Positions 1 to 4,646 of a stretch of 7,337 bases of DNA are shown here, piece after piece; within the stretch, counting starts at the first letter, position 1; each line of letters opens with the position of its first letter. The position numbers were made by a program, and so were the translations under genes. Location of the stretch: positions 1 to 7,337 of the forward strand of contig CAKZKB010000404.1 in the NCBI GenBank assembly GCA_937121005.1, read 5' to 3'. Below the pieces are notes generated by a model. That model saw nothing but the letters and a program-made list of their open reading frames with translations, did not search any database and was not told where the DNA came from. This DNA comes from an uncultured cyanobacterium. GTDB taxonomy: Bacteria > Cyanobacteriota > Cyanobacteriia > Cyanobacteriales > Geitlerinemataceae.

Positions 1-671
1 GTGCGTCTATGACACGGATCGCCCGTGCTTTCGCGCCGCGACCTGTGTTATACCGCACCTTCGATGGGCGATCGCAATCTCAACACCGGGGGCCTCTGGT
101 CGATCGGCAGCGCCTTGACAGGGAACTGGCAGCCCTGGCCCGATCGCGGCGAGAGGGATGCGATAATTTACACTTGCTGTTACCCTTCGTTCGCGATGCT
201 GAAGACGTGCGCTTTACCCGCGATCGCCTCCAGGCGGTGGGTTTGGAGCCCGGCGATCGCTTTCAACTGTGGATAATGGCAGAAGTGCCCGCACTGCTGT
301 TTGGCTTGCGCGAGTGCGTCGCTGCGGGGATTTCCGGCATCGCCATCGGTTCTAACGATCTGGCCCAATCCCTACTAGCGGTCGATCGCGATTCGCCCCC
401 CGAGGGGTTTGATGCCCGACATCCGGCGGTTTTAGAATATATAAAAGCCTTAATTCAACAGGCGCGATCGTTGCAGATCCCCTGTTCCATTTGCGGGGAC
501 GCGCCCGCTCGCCATGCCGATCTGGTCGAGAAACTGGTACGCTGGGGCATTACATCCATTTCCGTGCCCGCCGACGCGATCGATGCCACCCATCGAGCCA
601 TCGATCGGGCCGAACGCCGAATATTGCTCGAAGCTGCCCGACAATTGGGGGACAATGGCGAGCTAAGGTAG
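1..671 (+). CDS. PEP-synthase-like / PEP-utilising enzyme, C-terminal TIM-barrel part (5' truncated)
   Basis: This is the C-terminal PEP-binding barrel of the PEP synthase / pyruvate phosphate dikinase family, whose full-length members interconvert pyruvate and phosphoenolpyruvate through a phospho-His swivelling domain. The frame is open from the window edge, so the true start lies upstream; the ATG at 9 is internal. Counting from that ATG: RPVLYRTFD (11-19), LLLPFVR (56-62), MAEVP with the metal-ligand Glu (E92), GSNDLAQ (114-120) with the second metal Asp (D117), and CSICGDAP with the catalytic acid Cys (C162). The barrel closes with WGITSISVPADAI, as in PEP synthases. Oddly, the stretch between RTFDGRS and the LLLPFVR strand is short and the family's NPxLGxRG loop is not visible; only HRGPL stands in its place. 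It may be a divergent paralogue rather than working PEP synthase, so no gene symbol is given. The stop lies inside the following repeat. Confidence 0.85.
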   Translation, partial: ASMTRIARAFAPRPVLYRTFDGRSQSQHRGPLVDRQRLDRELAALARSRREGCDNLHLLLPFVRDAEDVRFTRDRLQAVGLEPGDRFQLWIMAEVPALLFGLRECVAAGISGIAIGSNDLAQSLLAVDRDSPPEGFDARHPAVLEYIKALIQQARSLQIPCSICGDAPARHADLVEKLVRWGITSISVPADAIDATHRAIDRAERRILLEAARQLGDNGELR

Positions 672-723
672 GGGTCAACGGCGTTGACCCTTGTTTCTGA
701 GGGCGAACGCCGTTCGCCCCTAC
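668..723. repeat. Nested hairpin repeat between convergent genes
   Basis: The outer arms GTAGGGG (668-674) and CCCCTAC (717-723) are perfect inverted repeats. Inside lie two separate hairpins, each with an 8-bp perfect stem and a 3-nt centre: GGGTCAAC/GTTGACCC (672-690) and GGGCGAAC/GTTCGCCC (701-719), joined by TTGTTTCTGA. The element fills almost the whole gap between the upstream stop codon (669-671, inside the left arm) and the petG stop. It resembles the dispersed GTAGGGG...CCCCTAC repeats I recall from many cyanobacterial genomes, and it shares its ends and the TTGTTTCT spacer with the block at 2717-2863. It could act as a transcript end for both convergent genes; this is inferred, as neither side carries a long T-run. 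Confidence 0.75.
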
Positions 724-726
724 AAC

Positions 727-843
727 CTATTCGTCCGTGAGTTGGTTGCCGCGCTGATATTGATCGTAGGCAGCGTAGAACAGGCCGGCCAGGGTGATGA
801 CGACCAAGCCGAGAACGATTCCAGAGAGAAGCGGTTCGACCAT
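727..843 (-). CDS. petG: Cytochrome b6f complex subunit PetG (subunit V)
   Basis: PetG is a single-pass thylakoid membrane subunit needed for assembly and stability of the cytochrome b6f complex, which passes electrons from plastoquinol to plastocyanin or cytochrome c6. This 38-residue product begins MVEPLLSGIVLGLVV and continues ITLAGLFYAAYDQYQRG, matching the very conserved PetG pattern MVEPLL-G-VLGL followed by GLFYAAY-QY. Residues about 5-26 form the membrane helix, and the polar tail ends in LTDE. Length agrees with the family's usual 37-38 residues. The start is ATG at 841-843, with only a weak GAGAAA ahead of it; the stop is TAG at 727-729. It is convergent with the PEP-enzyme gene and divergent from cytM. 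Identification rests on residue pattern and length together and is very secure. Confidence 0.96.
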   Translation of the reverse strand: MVEPLLSGIVLGLVVITLAGLFYAAYDQYQRGNQLTDE

Positions 844-1030
844 GTGAAGTTTTTCTCAACAATGTTGCGATCGATGTCAATTCTACCACGAGGGCGATCG
901 CGTTAGAATCCCCACAGTCCCGATCGGAAATTTTGTCATCACCCTCGAGGCGCGATCGCTCCAGGGATAGTGACATTATCTTAAAATAAGGACAAATAAC
1001 TTTACGAAGCTCGCACCCGGTCAAGCGCTC
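844..1030. promoter_or_regulatory. Divergent petG / cytM control region
   Basis: These 187 bases separate the start codons of petG (-) and cytM (+) and hold no gene I can support. For petG, a minus-strand TAGAAT (880-885) fits a -10 box and would give a leader of roughly 30 nt; its -35 is poor (TTCTAA, 17-nt spacing). Ahead of cytM lies an AT-rich near-palindrome, TTATCTTAAAATAA (977-990, one mismatch), which could be part of a -10 or a regulator site. Two HIP1 octamers lie at 894-901 and 952-959. No start site can be proved from sequence. Confidence 0.4.
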
Positions 1031-1411
1031 GTGGAAGATCGCCTCGTCAAACCCGACTCCAAAACCGCCGTCTGGAAAATTGCCCTTGTCGTCGCGGCGA
1101 TCGTGGTGGCGATCTCGGCCGCGATCGTCATGGTACAAAGCGGCCGCGACTCCGATCCCTACGTGCAGGAAGTCCTGGCCCTCGATGGCGATCCCCAGCG
1201 CGGTGCGGCCATCTTTCAGATGAACTGCGCCGGGTGTCACGGAGTCCGAGGGAACGGTCGGGTCGGCCCCAGTTTGCAAGACGTTTCCGAACATCGCTCT
1301 CGCGCCAGCACTATTCATCAAGTGATTAGCGGCGACACCCCCCCCATGCCCCAGTTCCAGCCGAGTCCCGAAACAATGGCCGATCTGCTCGAATACTTAG
1401 AAACATTGTAG
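1031..1411 (+). CDS. cytM: Cytochrome cM, membrane-anchored c-type cytochrome
   Basis: This is a class I c-type monohaem cytochrome of 126 residues. Residues about 15-36 form a hydrophobic N-terminal anchor with a basic flank (KTAVWK), probably an uncleaved signal anchor, so the haem domain faces the lumen or periplasm. CAGCH (C66, C69, H70) binds haem covalently, and M106 in PPMPQF is the likely sixth ligand. The sequence YVQEVLALDGDPQRG before the haem site and the end MADLLEYLETL match my memory of cyanobacterial CytM. CytM is reported to be stress-responsive and to affect dark or heterotrophic growth in Synechocystis; its electron partners are debated. GTG at 1031 is the start: the frame is open back to 974, but no other ATG, GTG or TTG precedes the anchor. 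No clear ribosome site is visible. It converges on the Uma2-family gene with an 8-bp gap. Confidence 0.9.
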   Translation: MEDRLVKPDSKTAVWKIALVVAAIVVAISAAIVMVQSGRDSDPYVQEVLALDGDPQRGAAIFQMNCAGCHGVRGNGRVGPSLQDVSEHRSRASTIHQVISGDTPPMPQFQPSPETMADLLEYLETL

Positions 1412-1419
1412 CCCGATCT

Positions 1420-1992
1420 CTAATCAGAAAACAGCACGTCTTCGTAAATATCTGCCATACTCAGTTGTAAGTCCATACTCTCTAAATTAACGCGATCGCT
1501 TTTTTCGTAGCTTTCGAGTTCCCATTTACCGCGATCGTTGCGGCGATAGCAGTCAATTTGACGGCGATCGCAACTGACAAGAACGTATTCCCGTAAAGTG
1601 TCGATCGCGCGGTAGTCGGCGAACTTTGCACCGCGATCGAAGGCTTCTGTTTTTGGCGAGAGCACTTCGATGATTAAAGAAGGATGGCGAATAAAGTCTT
1701 GTTTGGGGTTGCGATCGCGATCGTCGCAAGTGACAACTACATCGGGATAGTAGTACGCATCTGCTGTTTCAATGCGAACTTTCATGTTTTCTACAAAAAC
1801 ACGACATGGAGATCCGCGCAAGTGCGATCGTAGGCGGGCAAAAATGTTTCCTGTAATGATATTACGAACTTGGGTTCCTCCCGCCATGGCCCAAACTCCC
1901 CCTTGACGGTACTCGTGTTTGATGGGACTGACACTCTCGCCTTCGAGGTAGTCTTTTGGGGAGATGTAGAGATTGTCGGCGTTGGCAACCAT
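1420..1992 (-). CDS. Uma2 family (DUF820) putative restriction-endonuclease-fold protein
   Basis: This 190-residue protein belongs to the Uma2/DUF820 family, which has a PD-(D/E)XK nuclease-like fold and is greatly expanded in cyanobacteria; cellular roles are mostly unknown. Family marks, in order: the N-terminal YISPKDYLEGE (9-19), the H-E-Y segment (26-28) preceding the VWAMAGGT strand, YYPDVVVTC with the presumed catalytic D84, PSLIIEVLSPKTE with E109, then FDRGAKFADYR with the conserved K123, and the YVLVS strand (136-140). Length is typical and nothing is truncated. Start ATG at 1990-1992 lies about 20 nt from a predicted transcription start; no Shine-Dalgarno is evident. It is convergent with cytM and stands alone on its strand after a possible gene remnant. 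Its substrate cannot be told from the sequence. Confidence 0.9.
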   Translation of the reverse strand: MVANADNLYISPKDYLEGESVSPIKHEYRQGGVWAMAGGTQVRNIITGNIFARLRSHLRGSPCRVFVENMKVRIETADAYYYPDVVVTCDDRDRNPKQDFIRHPSLIIEVLSPKTEAFDRGAKFADYRAIDTLREYVLVSCDRRQIDCYRRNDRGKWELESYEKSDRVNLESMDLQLSMADIYEDVLFSD

Positions 1993-2019
1993 CGCAACTG
2001 TACTCGAAACTCTACGACG

Positions 2020-2048
2020 ATTATATCAGTATTTCTCAACAAAGTCAG
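2020..2048 (-). promoter_or_regulatory. Sigma-70-type promoter for the Uma2-family gene
   Basis: On the minus strand CTGACT (2043-2048), a 17-nt spacer and a perfect TATAAT (2020-2025) form the best canonical promoter in the window. The predicted start near 2013 would leave a leader of about 20 nt before the Uma2 ATG. The -35 box and spacer lie in the last codons of the open stretch at 2026-2181, which fits that stretch being a remnant or ending just where the next unit begins. Confidence 0.5.
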
Positions 2049-2181
2049 GATGCACCCACAGAAATTCGCGACGCTTGTTTTGGACGCGGACTAAATTGCC
2101 AAAACTGTTGGCGGGATCGGCAGCTTTGACGATCCCGCTTTTGGGGTGAGTCGGGATGGGTTGGGCGATCTGTCCCTTATT
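2026..2181 (-). pseudogene. Open coding-like stretch without a start codon (possible gene remnant)
   Basis: On the minus strand 51 sense codons run from a stop overlapping the protease stop region down to TGA at 2026-2028. There is no ATG, GTG or TTG before a GTG eight codons from the end. The peptide looks natural rather than random: it contains GIVKAADPANSFGNLVRV followed by NKRREFLWVHPDFVEKY. Codon endings are mostly C or T, as in neighbouring genes. I do not recognise the family. It may be the C-terminal end of a gene whose front was lost or displaced, or chance openness. The 9-bp hairpin at 2111-2138 falls inside it. Confidence is low because length and composition are the only support. 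Confidence 0.3.
2111..2142. terminator. Stem-loop, possible terminator
   Basis: GCGGGATCG (2111-2119) and CGATCCCGC (2130-2138) pair in a perfect 9-bp GC-rich stem with a 10-nt loop. On the plus strand TTTT follows directly. On the minus strand, the direction of the protease transcript, the T-run (CAACAGTTTT) starts several bases later, so the fit is weaker. It lies 35 nt past the protease stop and could end that transcript, but no plus-strand gene needs it. Confidence 0.35.
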
Positions 2182-2539
2182 TTAACGGAATTGCAGGTAA
2201 GCGTCGCAGGGTTTTATTGGCCCGATCGACGAGAATACCCACAGATTCCAATGCTGTCACCCCCAAAATGGGATCGGAACCCGAATCGCCAAAAATAATC
2301 CGACCGGCGGTAATTTCGCCCATAAACTCAATTCTAACAATGCCATAGGCGAACTCTTTCACCGTACCATCTGCTAGTTCATAGGACATTTTCCCTAATC
2401 GACGGACACCAATTTTCTCGAGTTCGTCGGCGGGTGCAAGGGAGTCAGTTGCTCCAGTATCGACTAAAAACAGGGCTTCGTAAACACCACTCGGTTCGTC
2501 TAATCCCTTAATTGCGACGGTGACTTGCGTAATTCCCAT
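2177..2539 (-). CDS. Small clan-AA (retropepsin-like) aspartic protease
   Basis: This 120-residue protein has the fold pattern of single-lobe aspartic proteases, which act as homodimers with one catalytic Asp from each chain. The active-site motif is ALFLVDTGATDSLAP, with D27-T28-G29. The second hallmark, hydrophobic-hydrophobic-Gly, is ILG in PILGVTALES (91-93). The chain ends LRRLPAIPLK, a usual ending in the cyanobacterial members I recall. No signal peptide or membrane segment is seen, so it should be cytoplasmic. Start ATG at 2537-2539 follows a leader hairpin; there is no good ribosome site. Such small stand-alone proteases are common in cyanobacteria, often near toxin-antitoxin-like or mobile genes, but their substrates are unknown. 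Family assignment is firm; the role is not. Confidence 0.85.
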   Translation of the reverse strand: MGITQVTVAIKGLDEPSGVYEALFLVDTGATDSLAPADELEKIGVRRLGKMSYELADGTVKEFAYGIVRIEFMGEITAGRIIFGDSGSDPILGVTALESVGILVDRANKTLRRLPAIPLK

Positions 2540-2540
2540 A

Positions 2541-2594
2541 AGAGCGTTTTTCTTGCGACGCTCTCATCCCATTTTATACCGGGAAATGGTTTCC
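2541..2594 (-). promoter_or_regulatory. Protease leader: -10 box, leader hairpin, small palindrome
   Basis: On the minus strand TATAAA (2573-2578) is a plausible -10 box about 34 nt ahead of the protease ATG; no good -35 lies at the right distance. Just upstream is a small palindrome, GGAAACCATTTCC (2582-2594). Between the -10 and the ATG, AGAGCGT and ACGCTCT (2541-2547 / 2558-2564) form a 7-bp hairpin with a 10-nt loop that ends one base before the start codon, where it could hinder ribosome entry. Confidence 0.3.
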
Positions 2595-2642
2595 AATAAT
2601 TCCCATGATTTAAATAAAAAGGCGATCGAGTTCTGAAATCTT

Positions 2643-2717
2643 GTAGGTTGGGTAGAGGAACGATACCCAACGCGATAAGTTACGGTTGTTGGGTTTTCAT
2701 GCTTCAACCCAACCTAC
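2643..2717. repeat. 75-nt hairpin element with GTAGGTTGGGT ends
   Basis: Perfect 11-bp inverted ends, GTAGGTTGGGT (2643-2653) and ACCCAACCTAC (2707-2717), enclose a second inner pair, ACCCAAC/GTTGGGT (2665-2671 / 2688-2694), with a 16-nt loop. The whole folds as one long interrupted stem. The pattern matches a class of GTAGGTTGGGT palindromic repeats I recall as scattered through many cyanobacterial genomes. There is no coding capacity. Its last base abuts the next repeat block. Confidence 0.75.
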
Positions 2718-2863
2718 TTTTGGGAGGGCGAGGCATTCGCCCTGTTTTTTGTTTCCACAATCTCCATTTTTCTGTCCGATCGCGCCTTTGGGGAGGGCGA
2801 GGCATTCACCTTGTTTCTTGTTTCCGCAATCTCTATTTTTCGGTGCGAATGCCTAGCCCCTAC
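2717..2863. repeat. 69-nt tandem duplication with inverted flanks
   Basis: Two units with a 69-nt period start at 2717 and 2786. About 58 positions align well, including GGGAGGGCGAGGCATTC, a TTGTTT segment, GTTTCC-CAATCTC and ATTTTTC. Each left arm can fold locally (GGGCGA/TCGCCC at 2726-2742 in unit 1; the partner is mutated to TCACCT in unit 2). The right end, GCGAATGCCT (2845-2854), is the exact reverse complement of AGGCATTCGC in unit 1 (2731-2740), and the block ends CCCCTAC like the repeat at 668-723. It looks like a dispersed cyanobacterial repeat that has duplicated internally. It lies 3' of the histidine kinase and may form its transcript end. Confidence 0.7.
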
Positions 2864-2887
2864 AGAGATTATAATTTATTGGAAAAA

Positions 2888-4519
2888 TCAGAGAGTCGTC
2901 GGAATTTTGATGATAAATTCTGTCCCTTCTTCGAGTGTGGAAATGCACTCGAGTTCGCCACCATGTTGTCGAACGACAATTTGGTAACTCACCGCCAAAC
3001 CGAGTCCCGTTCCTTTGCCGATGGGTTTGGTGGTGAAGAAGGGATCGAAGAGTTTTTGCCGGACTTCTTCTGTCATTCCCGTACCGTTGTCGGCAATGCG
3101 AACGACGATCGCATCTTCATTTTCCAGGCGTTCGGTGGTTAATGTAAGAGTCGGAACGAATTCGGAACCGCGATCGCGCTTTGCTGTTAGGGATTCGATC
3201 GCGTTGGTTAAAATCGACGCAAACACTTGGTTAAGATACCCTGGATAGCATTCGACTTCCGGCAAGTTGCCGTAGTTTTTGACAACTTCGATCCCAACCG
3301 ATCGCCACTGCATTTGCAGCAGAAATAGAGTATTCTCTAACCCTTCCGTGATATCGACAAACTTGCGATCGGCTTCGTCGAGTCGAGAGAAGTTTCGCAA
3401 GGCGAGAACGATGTTGCGGACGCGATCGGTGCCATTTTTCATCGAGGCGAGAAGTTTGGGAATATCGGCAACGATGTAGTCGAAATCGATGTCTTCCATA
3501 ACGGCATCGATAGTTTCGTTAGAGTCGGGATATTCTTCTTTATACGTTTCGATCGACAACAGCAAATCGTCGATATAACTTTCGAGGGAGGTTAAATTTC
3601 CATGCACGAAACTAATGGGATTGTTGATTTCGTGGGCGACACCGGCCACAAATTGTCCCAAACTCGACATCTTTTCCGTTTGGATGAGTTTGAGTTGCGC
3701 TTGCTGGAGATCTTGCAGTGCGGTTTCGAGTTCTCGCGCCTTTTCTTGCAGTTTGTTTTCAGCCGCTTTGCGGCTGCGAATTTCTGTTTCTACGCGATCG
3801 AACATGGCGGCAAAAGTAGCGATCGTCTCCCCGAGTTCGTCTTGTTCTTTGCGATCGAGGGAAGCAAACTGAGGGCGATCGTCCCCGCGACTCAAGGCTT
3901 TTCCTGCTATATCTAAATCGTTCCGCAAGCGCAGCAAAGGGGTAATCACGAGGCGCTGAATAACAATAAAAGTGACTCCCGTAACGAATATAGAAATAAT
4001 CAGAACTAACCCGGAAATGCGTGCGATAAAAGCATAGAGTTCCCTTTGTACGGAACTGGCATCGTGGCGAACAATTAACAGATAAGGCGTTTCTAATTCC
4101 GAGATCGATCGCGCCACGTCGTAGCGATCGCCATCCCACAAACGATCGCAAATACCCGGTTCCAGGTTGTCGATATCGTCAAACTCAATGGCAGGGGATT
4201 CTCCATACATTCCAACGGGAGTACCATCGAGACGGTACAATGCAAAGCCGCGAATCACCGGATCGGTGGCAATGGCTTCCAATTTTCTTAACAATTGTGC
4301 CTCATTTGACATTCCTTGTTCGGCGAGGCGGACGATCGATTCTACTGCTGCTTCTGACACCGCCTCGAGTTGGCTGAGGAGTTCCCGTTGTCGCCGCCAA
4401 TAGGAAGGAACGAGGATCGCCGCTTCGATCGCGACGATACTGACAAAAACCTGCATGACGATGCGGCGCGACAATCGAGCCGTTAGCGCATTCAAAAAGG
4501 TTCGCACTCGGACTATCAT
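2888..4519 (-). CDS. Orphan transmembrane sensor histidine kinase (HAMP-HisKA-HATPase)
   Basis: This 543-residue kinase should sense a signal at the cytoplasmic membrane and phosphorylate an unknown response regulator. In order from the ATG: TM1 (19-41), an extracytoplasmic sensor of about 120 residues containing GFALYRLDGTPVGMYGES, possibly Cache-like; TM2 (about 164-187); HAMP (188-245); a coiled coil (245-285); the phospho-acceptor H296 in GVAHEINNPISFVHGNL; a long DHp segment with LRNFSRLDEAD; and the ATPase domain with N439 (LTNAIES), DNGTGM (477-482), FDPFFTTK and GKGTGLGL (501-508). The HEINNP and RNFSRLDEA pattern is typical of a large cyanobacterial kinase class. All catalytic motifs are intact. 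No regulator gene adjoins it. A GTG at 4583-4585 would add 22 residues; ATG at 4517-4519 is preferred because its protein begins with the short basic segment usual before TM1. It diverges from the helicase gene. Confidence 0.93.
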   Translation of the reverse strand: MIVRVRTFLNALTARLSRRIVMQVFVSIVAIEAAILVPSYWRRQRELLSQLEAVSEAAVESIVRLAEQGMSNEAQLLRKLEAIATDPVIRGFALYRLDGTPVGMYGESPAIEFDDIDNLEPGICDRLWDGDRYDVARSISELETPYLLIVRHDASSVQRELYAFIARISGLVLIISIFVTGVTFIVIQRLVITPLLRLRNDLDIAGKALSRGDDRPQFASLDRKEQDELGETIATFAAMFDRVETEIRSRKAAENKLQEKARELETALQDLQQAQLKLIQTEKMSSLGQFVAGVAHEINNPISFVHGNLTSLESYIDDLLLSIETYKEEYPDSNETIDAVMEDIDFDYIVADIPKLLASMKNGTDRVRNIVLALRNFSRLDEADRKFVDITEGLENTLFLLQMQWRSVGIEVVKNYGNLPEVECYPGYLNQVFASILTNAIESLTAKRDRGSEFVPTLTLTTERLENEDAIVVRIADNGTGMTEEVRQKLFDPFFTTKPIGKGTGLGLAVSYQIVVRQHGGELECISTLEEGTEFIIKIPTTL

Positions 4520-4593
4520 AGAAAATACACGAATCTCGATGGCGATCGCGAATAGGGGGTCTGTTCCCTCAGTGTAGCGTCGCACCCCTCTCG

Positions 4594-4622
4594 CTGAAGT
4601 CTAAAGCCCTTCTCGCTATTAT
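4594..4622 (+). promoter_or_regulatory. Candidate promoter for the helicase gene
   Basis: CTGAAG (4594-4599), a 17-nt spacer and TATTAT (4617-4622) give a reasonable sigma-70-type pair. The predicted start near 4629 leaves a leader of under 20 nt and no clear ribosome site before ATG 4647. The heptamer TCTCGCT occurs three times here (4589-4595, 4611-4617, 4640-4646), the last touching the start codon. For the divergent kinase, the minus strand offers TACACT (4571-4576) as a possible -10, which would favour the downstream ATG at 4519. Confidence 0.35.
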
Positions 4623-4646
4623 CCCCTATTTCTACTGTCTCTCGCT

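Noticed and set aside
455..1321. Long minus-strand open frame of 288 codons
   Set aside because: It runs antisense to the PEP-enzyme and cytM genes and through petG in another frame; its peptide is Arg/Ser-rich with no family motif. All three overlapped genes are secure.
1870..2094. Plus-strand open frame over the start of the Uma2 gene
   Set aside because: It is antisense to the Uma2 N-terminus and its promoter, and has no homology-like pattern.
2643..2863. Possible CRISPR array
   Set aside because: There are only two 69-nt units, diverged from each other, with inverted arms and no constant-repeat/spacer layout.
2648..3142. Plus-strand open frame of 164 codons
   Set aside because: Its first half is translation of the repeat block (repeated RLWGGRGIH-like peptide) and the rest is antisense to the kinase ATPase domain.
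3759..4151. Minus-strand open frame of 130 codons inside the kinase gene
   Set aside because: It lies wholly inside the kinase coding region in another frame and lacks recognisable motifs.
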